DNA from: Proteus terrae subsp. cibarius
GTDB taxonomy: Bacteria; Pseudomonadota; Gammaproteobacteria; Enterobacterales; Enterobacteriaceae
Assembly: GCF_011045835.1 (NCBI RefSeq)
Contig: NZ_CP047349.1
Span: 1,302,001 to 1,366,000 of the forward strand
DNA: 64,000 nucleotides
Reading direction: 5' to 3'
In this document: one piece after another, positions 9,991-19,785 of the stretch
Layout: each line of letters begins with the position of its first letter
How positions within the stretch are numbered: position 1 is the first letter of the stretch
Notes under the pieces: model-generated
Databases searched by the model: none
Seen by the model: the letters and a program-made list of their open reading frames with translations, nothing else
Told to the model about the DNA's origin: nothing
Translations under genes and position numbers: made by a program

Positions 9991-11919
9991 ATGCCGTTAA
10001 TTAGTTTGACTGGGGCGTATTTATCTTTCAGTGATGCCCCTCTATTAGATAACACTGATTTATTTATTGAAGAAAATGAGCGCGTTTGTTTAGTTGGGCG
10101 TAATGGTGCAGGTAAATCAACGTTATTAAGGGTGTTATCTAAAGAGCAACCTTTAGATGATGGTCAAGTTGTTTACGAGCAAGATCTTGTGACCGCTCGC
10201 TTACAGCAAGATCCCCCAAGAGATATTGAAGGTACAATCTTTGATTTTGTTGCAGAAGGTGTTGAAGAAGATGCTAAATATCTAACGGCTTATCACCATA
10301 TTTCTAAGCTGATTGAGACAGATCCTTCTGATAAAAACCTCAATAAAATGGCGGAGCTACAAGAAGTACTTGATAGCCGTAATTTGTGGTTGCTTGATAG
10401 CCGAATTGCAGAAGTGCTAGAAAAACTTGGTTTAGATGGTGAAGCTGAGCTTTCTTCTTTATCAGGTGGTTGGCTAAGAAAAGCAGCCTTAGGGCGTGCG
10501 TTAGTCAGCGCACCAAGAGTGCTGTTTTTAGATGAACCAACAAACCACCTTGATATTGAAACGATCCTTTGGCTTGAGAAATTTTTAAAAGATTTCCAAG
10601 GAAGTATCGTATTTATTTCCCATGACCGTTCATTTATCCGTAATATGGCAACGCGTATTATCGATCTTGATCGAGGAAAACTTTCTTCATGGCCAGGAAA
10701 TTACGATAAGTATCTTGAAAGCAAAGAAGAAGCATTGCGTGTTGAAGAGCAACAAAATGCAGAGTTTGATCGTAAATTAGCGCAAGAAGAAGCGTGGATA
10801 CGCCAAGGTATCAAAGCACGGCGTACTCGTAACGAAGGCCGTGTACGTGCTCTAAAAGCATTACGTGTTGAACGTAGTGAACGCCGTGAAGTGTTAGGCA
10901 GTGCACGTATGCAAGTCGAAGAAGCTACGCGTTCTGGTAAAATCGTATTCGAGTTAGAAGATGTTAATTATAGTATTGGAACCCGCAAGTTAGTTCGTGA
11001 TTTTTCTGCCAAAGTACAACGTGGCGATAAAATTGCGCTGGTGGGGCCGAATGGTTGCGGTAAAACCACTTTATTGAAACTTATGCTAGGTGATTTAAAA
11101 GCAGACAGCGGGCGAGTTCATTGTGGTACTAAGCTTGAAGTCGCTTACTTTGATCAGCACCGTGCAGCACTTGATCCAGATAAAACTGTGATGGACAATC
11201 TTGCTGAAGGTAAGCAAGAAGTAATGGTAAATGGTCGTCCTCGTCATGTACTTGGTTATTTGCAAGACTTTTTATTCCCACCTAAACGTGCAATGACACC
11301 TGTTCGCGCACTTTCAGGAGGTGAAAGAAACCGTCTATTGCTAGCGCGTTTATTCTTAAAACCAAGTAACTTACTTATTCTCGATGAGCCAACTAATGAT
11401 CTCGATGTTGAAACATTGGAATTGCTAGAAGAACTCGTTGATGCTTACCAAGGCACTGTTTTACTGGTTAGCCATGACCGTGAATTTGTTGATAATAGTG
11501 TTACTGAGTGTTGGATCTTTGAAGGTGATGGTGTTATTAACAGCTATGTTGGTGGATATTTTGATGCTCAGCAACAAAGAGCACAGTCGGTTTCACTAAA
11601 GAGTGAGGCAAAAAAATCACGTAACGCACCAGAAAAAGCTGAAAAAGAAGCAAAAGCGAAAGATAGCTCTAAAAAGAACACTCGCACTAACAAGTTAAGT
11701 TATCATTTGACGCGAGAACTGGAGCAACTTCCTGCAAAATTAGAAAGCTTGGAAACGGAGTTAAGTGCGTTACAAGAAGAAGTGAGTGGGGCGGATTTCT
11801 TTACGCGTCCTCATGAAGAGACAGAAAAAGTTTTAAAGGCGCTTGCAGATAAAGAACAAGAGCTTGAAACTGCTTTTGATAGATGGCAAGAGCTAGAATT
11901 GATGCAAAACGGCGAATAG
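9991..11919 (+). CDS. uup: ABC-F ATPase Uup
   Basis: Uup is a soluble ABC-F protein with two ATPase domains and no membrane segment; E. coli Uup affects ribosome function and lowers transposon precise excision. Walker A motifs GRNGAGKST and GPNGCGKTT and both signature motifs (LSGGWLRKA, LSGGERNRL) and DEPTN Walker B motifs are intact. The C-terminal 90 residues are charged and predicted to form a coiled coil typical of Uup. Length 642 compared with 635 in E. coli. Confidence 0.95.
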   Translation: MPLISLTGAYLSFSDAPLLDNTDLFIEENERVCLVGRNGAGKSTLLRVLSKEQPLDDGQVVYEQDLVTARLQQDPPRDIEGTIFDFVAEGVEEDAKYLTAYHHISKLIETDPSDKNLNKMAELQEVLDSRNLWLLDSRIAEVLEKLGLDGEAELSSLSGGWLRKAALGRALVSAPRVLFLDEPTNHLDIETILWLEKFLKDFQGSIVFISHDRSFIRNMATRIIDLDRGKLSSWPGNYDKYLESKEEALRVEEQQNAEFDRKLAQEEAWIRQGIKARRTRNEGRVRALKALRVERSERREVLGSARMQVEEATRSGKIVFELEDVNYSIGTRKLVRDFSAKVQRGDKIALVGPNGCGKTTLLKLMLGDLKADSGRVHCGTKLEVAYFDQHRAALDPDKTVMDNLAEGKQEVMVNGRPRHVLGYLQDFLFPPKRAMTPVRALSGGERNRLLLARLFLKPSNLLILDEPTNDLDVETLELLEELVDAYQGTVLLVSHDREFVDNSVTECWIFEGDGVINSYVGGYFDAQQQRAQSVSLKSEAKKSRNAPEKAEKEAKAKDSSKKNTRTNKLSYHLTRELEQLPAKLESLETELSALQEEVSGADFFTRPHEETEKVLKALADKEQELETAFDRWQELELMQNGE

Positions 11920-11926
11920 CCAACCG

Positions 11927-11954
11927 AAAACGGGGCATCACGCCCCGTTTTATT
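11927..11954 (+). terminator. uup terminator
   Basis: AAAACGGGGC/GCCCCGTTTT hairpin with a five-base loop and a T-rich tail, eight bases after the uup stop. Confidence 0.85.
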
Positions 11955-12004
11955 TTGTGGAACAAATATTCTTTTATTGATTATTCTAAATAAGAGGTGT
12001 CGCA

Positions 12005-13294
12005 GTGTGCTCTGGTCAACAACATCGTCATGAACATAAACATGAGCAAATATTATGTCCTCAGTGCGATCTGGTGGTCAGTGTTCCTCAATTGGTGCAA
12101 GGAACAAAAGCAACATGCCCTCGTTGCCATACCGTATTAACTGCACGTTGGCGTCAGCCTTTTTATCAACCTGTTGCATTAGCTATCAGTGCATTATTTA
12201 TGCTGTTAATGGCAAGTCAGTTTACCTTCGTGAGCATGGAAGTTGCTGGTATCGCTAACAATGTTACATTGATGCAAATCCCAACAGTTATGTTCAGTGA
12301 AAATTACGTCGAATTAGGTGCATTTTTCCTACTATTTGTCCAAATTGTGCCTGCTTTTTGTATGGTAGCAATCTTACTTCTTTGTACACCTATTCAATTA
12401 CCTAGAAAGCTACAAATTTGGTTATCACGTATTTTATTCCAATTAAAATCGTGGTGTATGGCAGAGATTTTTCTTGCAGGAATTTTAGTTAGCTTTGTGA
12501 AATTAATGGCTTATGGTGATATTGGGCTAGGACTTAGTTTCCTGCCTTATGTGCTTTATTGCTTATTTCAAATTCGAGCATTCCAGTGTCTTGATAGACA
12601 TACTTTATGGGAAAAATTAGAACCTCGTCCAAGTTATCCTGATATTGAATCAGGTAAATCTGGGTTAAAACAAGGGGTTAGATTATGCCGTTCATGTACG
12701 GCAATTTTACCTGCAGATCAATACGAATGTAGCCGTTGTGAAGTGAAAGGACATGCAAGAAGACCTAAAAGTTTACAATGGACGGTCTCTTTGTTGATTA
12801 CGTCATTAATTCTTTATATCCCCGCTAATTTATTACCCATTATGGTCACTGAATCTTTAGGTAATAACATTTATTCAACCATTATGGCTGGGGTTATTTT
12901 GTTATGGGAAGATGGCTCTTATCCTGTCGCAATGGTGATATTTATTGCCAGTATTATGGTACCCAGTTTAAAAATGGTCGCTATTGCTTGGTTATGTTGG
13001 GATGCACATAAATCTAATGGGAAAAGAGATCCTGCTAGAATGCATTTTCTCTATGAAGTTGTTGAATATGTAGGGCGTTGGTCGATGATTGACGTCTTCG
13101 TAATTGCTGTTTTAGCTTCATTAGTCAGAATGGGACGTCTGATGAGCATCTATCCTGATTTTGGAGTGGTGCTATTTGCATTGGTAGTAGTGTTAACTAT
13201 GTTCTCTGCAATGATGTTTGATCCTCGGTTGACGTGGGATAAGTGTACAACCGATGATGATAAACCCACGATTAAGGAGCCTAAGGGTGACTGA
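12005..13294 (+). CDS. pqiA: intermembrane transport protein PqiA
   Basis: PqiA is the inner-membrane partner of the MCE protein PqiB in a lipid transport system between inner and outer membrane. The 429-residue product carries two cytoplasmic zinc-ribbon segments (CPQCD near residue 18 with CPRC near 38; CRSC and CSRC near 225-240), each followed by four hydrophobic helices, the standard PqiA duplication. The start is GTG with GAGGTG upstream. The stop overlaps the pqiB GTG start by eight bases. Confidence 0.94.
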   Translation: MCSGQQHRHEHKHEQILCPQCDLVVSVPQLVQGTKATCPRCHTVLTARWRQPFYQPVALAISALFMLLMASQFTFVSMEVAGIANNVTLMQIPTVMFSENYVELGAFFLLFVQIVPAFCMVAILLLCTPIQLPRKLQIWLSRILFQLKSWCMAEIFLAGILVSFVKLMAYGDIGLGLSFLPYVLYCLFQIRAFQCLDRHTLWEKLEPRPSYPDIESGKSGLKQGVRLCRSCTAILPADQYECSRCEVKGHARRPKSLQWTVSLLITSLILYIPANLLPIMVTESLGNNIYSTIMAGVILLWEDGSYPVAMVIFIASIMVPSLKMVAIAWLCWDAHKSNGKRDPARMHFLYEVVEYVGRWSMIDVFVIAVLASLVRMGRLMSIYPDFGVVLFALVVVLTMFSAMMFDPRLTWDKCTTDDDKPTIKEPKGD

Positions 13295-14939
13295 AAAGAA
13301 TAAAACTGCTTTAACTGAAGCAAAAATTAACAAGCTAAAAAGCTGGTCTCCAGTTTGGATCATACCACTTGTCACCTTACTGATTGGTGCGTGGATACTT
13401 TATTATCATTTCAGCCATCAAGGTCCAGAAGTTACATTAATTACCTATAATGCAGATGGCATTGAAGCGGGTAAAACCAAAATTAAAAGTCGCAGTGTAG
13501 ATATTGGTCTAGTTGAAAGTGTCACGCTCGATAGTAATTTTAGTCGCGTTATTATTAAGGCTCGTCTTGATAATGAGATGAAAGAATTATTACGCGCAGA
13601 TACAGCATTTTGGGTTGTAAAACCTCAAGTCGGTAAAGAGGGAGTAACGGGATTAGGCACTTTACTTTCCGGTGCATATATAGAGTTACAACCAGGGTTA
13701 AAAGGTAAAGAAGAAAATGAATTTAATCTTCTCGACTCGCCACCGTTAGCTTCTCCAGATGCAAAAGGTATTCGCATTAATTTAGTTAGTGAAAGAGCCG
13801 GCCAATTAAATGCGGGTGATCCGGTTTTATTTAGAGGTTATCAAGTTGGCTCTGTTGAAACGAGCGAATTCAATATTGATAAACGAGACATGCATTATCA
13901 ACTCTTTATCAAAGCACCTTATGACAAAATGGTGACATCAAATGTTCGGTTCTGGAAAGACTCTGGCATCGCTTTTGATATGTCTTCATCGGGTGTTCGT
14001 GTTGAGATGGCATCTCTTTCTACACTTTTTAGTGGTGGCGTGAGTTTTGATGTTCCCGCAGGATGGGGACCAGGTGATCCTATCGCACCTAAAACAGAAT
14101 TTAAGCTTTACGATAATGAAAAGAGTATTCAAAATTCGTTATATACAGATTATCGTAGTTACATTATGTTCTTCTCTGATTCTGTAAGAGGATTACAAGC
14201 TGGAGCTCCAGTAGAATTCCGAGGAATTCGTATGGGAACGGTTGTTCAAGTGCCTTATTACACTAAAGGTATGCAACAATCGCTTGATAAAGATTTCCGC
14301 ATTCCCGTACTTATTCATGTTGAACCAGAGCGTTTTGCTAATGATGTCGGTGAAAGTTTTGATTTTGTCAAAGAAATAGCCAATGCTTCTAACAATGGAT
14401 TAAGAGCATCATTAAAATCAGGTAACCTTTTAACAGGGGCACTCTATATTGACCTTGATTTCTACCCTGATGAAATGCAATGGAAAGGCCCTCAAGACGT
14501 TGCTGGCTACCAACAAATTCCGACTGTCAGTTCTGGTTTAGCGCAAATTCAGCAAAAAGTGATGACATCACTGGACAAGATCAACAATCTTCCTGTTGAA
14601 CCAATGCTTAAAGAGATGACAGCAACATTATCTGAAAGCCAAAAAGCCGTCAGTGAAGCTAAGGAAACACTGAAGTCATTGAATGCCATGATTGGTAGTG
14701 ATGAATTTAGAAATCTTCCTAATGATATTCAGCAGTCATTGAAAGAGATTAATCGTAGTATGCAAGGCTTCCAGCCGGGTTCTCCTGCTTATGGAAAAAT
14801 GATTGATAATATGCAACAGCTTGATCAAGTGTTAAGAGAGATGCAGCCTTTATTGAAAACATTGAACAATAAGAGCAACGCATTGATTTTCGAAGCGAAG
14901 GAAGGTAAAGATCCAGAACCAAAGAGGGCTGAAAAATGA
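13287..14939 (+). CDS. pqiB: MCE-domain transport protein PqiB
   Basis: PqiB forms a hexameric periplasmic tube of stacked MCE domains that bridges the envelope. The 550-residue product has one N-terminal transmembrane segment (SPVWIIPLVTLLIGAWILYY), three MCE domains (from about residues 50, 165 and 285) and a C-terminal helical region. I place the start at GTG 13287, seven bases after AAGGAG; this gives the family N-terminus and an eight-base overlap with pqiA. It overlaps pqiC through an ATGA junction. Confidence 0.94.
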   Translation: MTEKNKTALTEAKINKLKSWSPVWIIPLVTLLIGAWILYYHFSHQGPEVTLITYNADGIEAGKTKIKSRSVDIGLVESVTLDSNFSRVIIKARLDNEMKELLRADTAFWVVKPQVGKEGVTGLGTLLSGAYIELQPGLKGKEENEFNLLDSPPLASPDAKGIRINLVSERAGQLNAGDPVLFRGYQVGSVETSEFNIDKRDMHYQLFIKAPYDKMVTSNVRFWKDSGIAFDMSSSGVRVEMASLSTLFSGGVSFDVPAGWGPGDPIAPKTEFKLYDNEKSIQNSLYTDYRSYIMFFSDSVRGLQAGAPVEFRGIRMGTVVQVPYYTKGMQQSLDKDFRIPVLIHVEPERFANDVGESFDFVKEIANASNNGLRASLKSGNLLTGALYIDLDFYPDEMQWKGPQDVAGYQQIPTVSSGLAQIQQKVMTSLDKINNLPVEPMLKEMTATLSESQKAVSEAKETLKSLNAMIGSDEFRNLPNDIQQSLKEINRSMQGFQPGSPAYGKMIDNMQQLDQVLREMQPLLKTLNNKSNALIFEAKEGKDPEPKRAEK

Positions 14940-15511
14940 TGAAATACATCATTGGTATATTTGTGTTGATGTTAACGGCATGTTCAAGTCAGACTAATAA
15001 AACGTATTATCAGTTGCCAGATGTTTATCAAGGTGGCGTATCAGAACATGTCTCGGTAACACAGTCAGCTAAGAAGCCTCAAATTTGGGTTCAGCCGATC
15101 CGTTTATCTAATATGCTAGTCAATGCTGGAATTGTTTATCAAACGACGGATATTAACTATACCGTGGCTAATCAGCACCTATGGATCAATCCACTTGATC
15201 AGCAATTACAACAGAACCTTATTTCAGGTTTAACAAAAGCATTGCCAGATACCGTTGTTGCTAACCAACCTGTTGAAGATAATTTGGCGAAGCTAACGGT
15301 TACCGTTAATTATTTCCAAGGCCGTTATGATGGACAGGTAATTATTTCTGGTGACTGGATTTATACTGAGAACAATAAAGTGATTAATCAGCCATTCTCT
15401 TTAGTTTTAACGCAAACAGAAGATGGTTATCCAGCTTTAGTGCGTACATTAGGACAGGGATGGGAGCAAGTTGTTTCTGATATAGCGAAAGCAATTCAAG
15501 CTCAATATTAA
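14936..15511 (+). CDS. pqiC: outer-membrane lipoprotein PqiC
   Basis: PqiC is the outer-membrane lipoprotein ending the PqiABC lipid transport tube. The 191-residue product has a signal sequence with lipobox LTAC at residues 13-16, then the conserved YYQLP and NLWINPLDQQLQQNL-like segments of the family. Translation is coupled to pqiB by overlapping ATGA at 14936. A terminator follows. Confidence 0.93.
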   Translation: MMKYIIGIFVLMLTACSSQTNKTYYQLPDVYQGGVSEHVSVTQSAKKPQIWVQPIRLSNMLVNAGIVYQTTDINYTVANQHLWINPLDQQLQQNLISGLTKALPDTVVANQPVEDNLAKLTVTVNYFQGRYDGQVIISGDWIYTENNKVINQPFSLVLTQTEDGYPALVRTLGQGWEQVVSDIAKAIQAQY

Positions 15512-15549
15512 TCAGCTTAGTATCTATTGGTTTAAGTTTTCGTTTATTG

Positions 15550-15599
15550 AAACCCAATATTCTCTTAAATAGTATTTAAATTGAATATTGGGTTTTGTT
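15550..15599 (+). terminator. pqiABC terminator
   Basis: AAACCCAATATTC (15550-15562) pairs perfectly with GAATATTGGGTTT (15583-15595), followed by T-rich sequence. Confidence 0.75.
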
Positions 15600-15623
15600 T
15601 ATTAAAAAAACAAAGGGAAGAAC

Positions 15624-16037
15624 ATGTTAAAAATCCTCAAAAAGAAATATCCTACGGCGATCAGTTGGTCATTTGGTGATAATGCGCAGTTAGCGGATGA
15701 GCTGGCTATGCTGGTGGTAGAAGGAAAAAAAACGGCAACGTGTAGTTCATTAAATGGCTTTTTTAGTGACAGCGTTATTCCTGTTATTGGGGGCTTTAAC
15801 ATTATTCTAAACAGTCAAAATGAACCTGTTTGCGTTATTCGCACACGTTCTTTACAGTTAATCCGTTTTGACGAAGTCACCGAAGAATTGGCTAAGAGAG
15901 AAGGTGAAGGGGATTTAAGTTTGGCGCATTGGCAGGAAGGGCACAAAGAATTTTTTAGTCGGGAGGGGACTTTTTCTGAAGATATGGAGTTGGTATTTGA
16001 AGAGTTTGAATTAATAGAAGTATGTAAGAGGTGTTAA
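15624..16037 (+). CDS. ASCH domain protein
   Basis: A 137-residue protein with the ASCH (PUA-like) fold signature: a KTATCSS turn near residue 38 and a VIRTRS strand near residue 71. ASCH proteins bind RNA or modified nucleosides; the specific role of this one is unknown. It is preceded by AAGGGAAGA and stands alone between pqiC and rmf, where E. coli has no such gene. A second, unrelated ASCH-like protein is encoded by the prophage at 34347. Confidence 0.8.
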   Translation: MLKILKKKYPTAISWSFGDNAQLADELAMLVVEGKKTATCSSLNGFFSDSVIPVIGGFNIILNSQNEPVCVIRTRSLQLIRFDEVTEELAKREGEGDLSLAHWQEGHKEFFSREGTFSEDMELVFEEFELIEVCKRC

Positions 16038-16511
16038 TAGCCTCTTTTATTTTCAACAATAGCTAATTCCTTAATAAAACAAAGGTAATTAAAAAGAGTT
16101 TTCTACAAGAAAATAAAAATAGAGCAAAAAGTTATATTTATAAAATAAGTCTCATATTGACATAAATTTAAATAAAAATATCATTTTTTCTTATTTAATT
16201 TATTGGTTTCGTAAGATAAACCTAAAAAGGTTATTTTTCATTTGATTTTTTTTGTTAAATATCAATTAGCTATGTTCACACATAATATAGCTCATTAAAA
16301 GAACTAGCTAATACTTCAATTGAAACATTAAACAAAATAAATGATAACAATAGTTATCAAACTTACTGTTGGCTCAACATCACAAATATGACATTTGTAT
16401 TAACTTCTTTACTTGCTTAAATGCTCAATAAAGCGTATCAATTTATAGTGATTGTTGAAAAAACAATCATTATCTTTCCGCTTAAACTTAGAACGTGAGG
16501 GTTGTCTAGAT
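16038..16511. other. gene-free region upstream of rmf
   Basis: About 470 very AT-rich bases with no credible coding sequence. Just before rmf there is a hairpin GATTGTT/AACAATC (16450-16468), probably in the rmf leader. The rmf promoter should lie here but I cannot single out its elements. Confidence 0.5.
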
Positions 16512-16682
16512 ATGAAAAGACAGAAACGAGATCGTTTAGCAAGAGCATTATCGAAAGGTTATCAAGCTGGTATGCAAGGTCGTTCAAAAGAACTTTGCCC
16601 TTATTTCGCCATTGATGCGCGTTCACATTGGCTTGGAGGCTGGCGACAGGCCATGGAAGATCGCCCGAGTCTGGTAAAATAA
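16512..16682 (+). CDS. rmf: ribosome modulation factor
   Basis: RMF dimerises 70S ribosomes into inactive 100S particles in stationary phase. The 56-residue product MKRQKRDRLARALSKGYQ... with GRSKELCPY and WLGGWRQAM matches E. coli RMF (55 residues) closely. The ATG at 16512 gives the family start; an upstream in-frame ATG would add 20 unrelated residues. It sits upstream of convergent fabA, the E. coli arrangement. Confidence 0.96.
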   Translation: MKRQKRDRLARALSKGYQAGMQGRSKELCPYFAIDARSHWLGGWRQAMEDRPSLVK

Positions 16683-16769
16683 ATAACCCGTCGTAGTGAA
16701 ATAGATAATAGCTTATTTTTAGTTCTATTAAATATTATCACTAAGATTTTACCGACAATCAAAACGAGG

Positions 16770-16828
16770 GTTATTTATATACATTCCTATGTACACATTG
16801 AGCATAGGACAATTTGAGTATAAATAAC
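16770..16828. repeat. nested inverted repeats between rmf and fabA
   Basis: GTTATTTATA (16770-16779) and TATAAATAAC (16819-16828) enclose a second pair, CCTATG (16786-16791) and CATAGG (16803-16808). The arrangement would fold as a two-stem RNA in the rmf 3' region, upstream of the terminator at 16848. Bases 16683-17079 hold no gene. Confidence 0.5.
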
Positions 16829-16847
16829 AAACAATCAATTTGGATAT

Positions 16848-16878
16848 AAAAAGGCTTACATATTTTGTAAGCCTTTTT
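16848..16878 (+). terminator. terminator downstream of rmf
   Basis: AAAAAGGCTTAC pairs with GTAAGCCTTTTT, a 12-bp stem with a seven-base loop; active in both directions by appearance. Confidence 0.8.
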
Positions 16879-17017
16879 ACGTTATATTATTACTTTTTGA
16901 ATTTTGTTTCATGAAAACTTTTGCGTAAGCGAAAACCATAAATAGTAAGAATTCTATACTTATGTTTTATAACCAATTGATTTGTTATAAAGGGAAAATA
17001 GACTATTGGAATAGATA

Positions 17018-17053
17018 AAAAATACCGTGTACTTTATATTACACGGTATTTTT
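17018..17053 (-). terminator. fabA terminator
   Basis: AATACCGTGT/ACACGGTATT stem with flanking A and T runs, 27 bases past the fabA stop. Confidence 0.75.
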
Positions 17054-17079
17054 ATAATGAACTTTTGAAATTATCGATC

Positions 17080-17598
17080 TTAGAATGCTGTAGTATCTTT
17101 AAATAAGCCAACTTTCAAATCTTTTGCTTCATAAATTAGCTTACCATCAACATACACTTCACCATCGGCGATACCCATAATCAGTTTACGATTGATAACA
17201 CGTTTGAAATCAATTTTATAGGTAACTTTTTTTGCTGTTGGTAATATTTGTCCGGTGAATTTAACTTCACCAACACCAAGCGCACGGCCTTTACCTTCAC
17301 CACCAAGCCAGCCAAGATAGAAGCCAACAAGTTGCCACATGGCATCTAGGCCTAAGCAACCTGGCATAACAGGATCATTGACGAAGTGGCAATCAAAGAA
17401 CCATAAATCTGGCTTGATATCGAATTCTGCTTCGATAAAGCCTTTATTATGGGTGCCGCCATCTTCTGTCATTTTAATGATGCGATCCATCATTAGCATA
17501 TTACCAGATGGCAGTGGTGGGCCATCTTGGCCAAATAATTCACCACGGCCTGAAGCAATGAGGTCTTCTTTAGAATAAGATTCGCGTTTATCAACCAT
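17080..17598 (-). CDS. fabA: 3-hydroxydecanoyl-ACP dehydratase/isomerase
   Basis: FabA dehydrates beta-hydroxyacyl-ACPs and isomerises trans-2- to cis-3-decenoyl-ACP, starting unsaturated fatty acid synthesis. The 172-residue product equals E. coli FabA in length; [14 protein letters not shown] contains the catalytic histidine and GCLGLDAMW the catalytic aspartate. The upstream region carries FabR- and FadR-type sites. Confidence 0.98.
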   Translation of the reverse strand: MVDKRESYSKEDLIASGRGELFGQDGPPLPSGNMLMMDRIIKMTEDGGTHNKGFIEAEFDIKPDLWFFDCHFVNDPVMPGCLGLDAMWQLVGFYLGWLGGEGKGRALGVGEVKFTGQILPTAKKVTYKIDFKRVINRKLIMGIADGEVYVDGKLIYEAKDLKVGLFKDTTAF

Positions 17599-17636
17599 TG
17601 TCTATATAGCCTTTATCAAGTGTAAGACAACAGAAT

Positions 17637-17654
17637 AGCTTACACTTGTACGCT
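17637..17654. promoter_or_regulatory. FabR operator at fabA
   Basis: On the minus strand AGCGTACAAGTGTAAGCT is an imperfect palindrome that matches the known FabR site of E. coli fabA/fabB. It lies 39-56 bases upstream of the fabA start. Inference: FabR repression tied to the unsaturated acyl pool. Confidence 0.75.
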
Positions 17655-17670
17655 GAACAACTCCGATCAC
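17652..17670. promoter_or_regulatory. FadR site at fabA
   Basis: On the minus strand GTGATCGGAGTTGTTCAGC matches the FadR activator site of E. coli fabA (core TGGTCNGACNTGTT family). It abuts the FabR site, the arrangement known in E. coli. Confidence 0.65.
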
Positions 17671-17681
17671 TTGAAACAGAA

Positions 17682-19424
17682 TTATCTGAATAGACGTAAG
17701 AACCAAGGTAATTTAGGTCTATCCTGATTATTTGCGAGTGTTATACGATCATGAATAACAGCTAACAAGTGTGAGTCTGATTGTTCTGGTTCACATTGCT
17801 CTTCATAATATGGCTGACGAGTCAGTAGCGTTATTGCTTCTGCTACATGAGTGACAGGCCAAATATGAAATTTCTCTTCTTTTACTGCTTGCTGCACATT
17901 TTCGCTAAGTACAAGATGACGAATATTAGCAAGAGGAATAATCACGCCTTGCGCACCGGTTAACCCTCTTTGTTGGCAGATATCAAAGAAGCCTTCGATT
18001 TTCTGGTTTACGCCACCAATCGGTTGAACTTGACCAAATTGATCGACTGCACCTGTAACGGCAATTTGCTGATCGATAGGTTGTTGTGCCAGCGTGCTAA
18101 TAAATGCACATAATTCAGCCAAAGAGGCGCTATCACCATCAACTTCGCCATATGATTGTTCAAAAACAATCGAGGTACTAAATGGTTGTGGTTGGTCTAA
18201 ACGTAATTCTGAGTTCAAGTAAGCTTGCATAATCATCATTCCTTTAGCATGAAGATTGCCACCAAGCTCAGCTTTTCGCTCAACATCCGTAAATTCACCA
18301 TCACCTATATGTGCAACGCAGGTAATGCGAGTTGGTTCTCCGATTAAATCAGGATATCCCGGGTAATCTAAGACAGAAAGTCCATTGATTTGGCCTACAG
18401 CTTCACCTTCTGTTTGTATCATGACTTGGTCTTGTAAAATCTCATCACGACTACGCTCTAACAAATAACTGTGTCGCCATAGGCGATTTTCTTCTGCTTT
18501 TTTTAATGCATCAGCAGTTAGATAAGCCTCATGATTAAAACGTATTGCATAACGGAGCTGGCGTAAAAGCCACTCTAAATCTAAGCTCAGTATTAGCTGA
18601 TCTTCATGTTGTCTTGCGGCTTGTGTTAGCAAGACTTCCCAAGCATCCGCAGATAGAGAAGGGAGTCGATATTTTTGGCACAGTGAATTTACAAAGCCAC
18701 ACCATTGGGCAAGTGCTGTTTCGTCTTCTAAATACATGTCGTATTCATATTCACCATATAAAGCAGTGCTACTTAGCTCAGGCTCCATAAATTCAAGCTC
18801 TTCAAGGCTTAGCCTATCACCAACTAAAATCACACGAAGATTGAGTGGCATACTTTCAATAGGTAAAGGTAGAGACTGATTGTCATTCCAGACAAGCCAT
18901 TCAAAACGCTGCTCTTCAACCATTTTTTTAAGGCGAAACCACATTAGTGGTTGTGCGAGTAAAGACTTTATAGAGAGGACTAAAATGCCTCCATTTACTT
19001 TATGCAATAAGCCTGGGCTAAGAGTAACTTCGTCTTTATGGCAATAGAATGAACCAAAGAGTTGTTCTGGTTCTATCCATTGGCAACAAGTAATAGATTC
19101 TGATGATGAAAATGCGCCGAGTACATTTTCTTGCCAATTGATTTTATTGGTTTCTGCTTGATAACTGCCAATGATAGGATCAGCTTTGATCCCTGATTGC
19201 GTTAATGTGTCTGTCAACATATCAAAGTAAGCAGCAGAATCATCCACTTTTAACAGCATAAACTGCCCTGAATCTGCATTGTTTAACCATTGCAGGCTTT
19301 CATACAAGCGAGGTTGAACCTCACGAAGTAGAGATGCAGGTAATTGAGATGCTGTTTGAAAGAAAGTTTGGTAGGAGGCGTAATCAGGACGTAACGCCTG
19401 CCATTCTAATTCGTTGTTTTTCAA
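17682..19424 (-). CDS. lonH: Lon-family protease (LonH/YcbZ)
   Basis: A 580-residue Lon-like protease in the position of E. coli ycbZ (586 residues), between matP and fabA. The C-terminal proteolytic domain has the Ser-Lys dyad: S432 in VDGDSAS and K475 in GGVNQKIEG. The N-terminal ATPase-like region is degenerate and lacks a clear Walker A, as is usual in this subfamily. Substrates are not known. Confidence 0.92.
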   Translation of the reverse strand: MKNNELEWQALRPDYASYQTFFQTASQLPASLLREVQPRLYESLQWLNNADSGQFMLLKVDDSAAYFDMLTDTLTQSGIKADPIIGSYQAETNKINWQENVLGAFSSSESITCCQWIEPEQLFGSFYCHKDEVTLSPGLLHKVNGGILVLSIKSLLAQPLMWFRLKKMVEEQRFEWLVWNDNQSLPLPIESMPLNLRVILVGDRLSLEELEFMEPELSSTALYGEYEYDMYLEDETALAQWCGFVNSLCQKYRLPSLSADAWEVLLTQAARQHEDQLILSLDLEWLLRQLRYAIRFNHEAYLTADALKKAEENRLWRHSYLLERSRDEILQDQVMIQTEGEAVGQINGLSVLDYPGYPDLIGEPTRITCVAHIGDGEFTDVERKAELGGNLHAKGMMIMQAYLNSELRLDQPQPFSTSIVFEQSYGEVDGDSASLAELCAFISTLAQQPIDQQIAVTGAVDQFGQVQPIGGVNQKIEGFFDICQQRGLTGAQGVIIPLANIRHLVLSENVQQAVKEEKFHIWPVTHVAEAITLLTRQPYYEEQCEPEQSDSHLLAVIHDRITLANNQDRPKLPWFLRLFR

Positions 19425-19785
19425 GGTTACCGTTTTTATTATTGATTAGTGAAAAGAGATAATTAGATATCGTATAAGTTGATATCTATCCTGCAATAAG
19501 ACGGTTCTTTAACTGTCATCAACTGCATAGGCAGGGAATATGTATCGCTACGACCTTATAAACACGAGCTAATAAGTGGTCATTAAGGTTTTATGATAGC
19601 GACGCTCGATTCTATCATAACGTGCTCAGAAAACTATCCCTTATCAAGGCTTGTTATTAATTGATAAGCAAGATTATCTAAAATAACTTCGCTTATAAAA
19701 TAGTCAAAAAATTTCGGTTCAGTGGCAGTATTTTTGTAAAATTGCTGATATGCTACTATATAGTTACGTTGTCACGGGATTTTGT
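19425..19785. other. lonH/matP divergent intergenic region
   Basis: About 360 gene-free bases. Two inverted repeats stand out: TTATGATAG (19591-19599) with CTATCATAA (19612-19620), and CTTATCAA (19640-19647) with TTGATAAG (19661-19668). Both look like protein-binding or leader structures; no regulator is identifiable. Confidence 0.5.
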
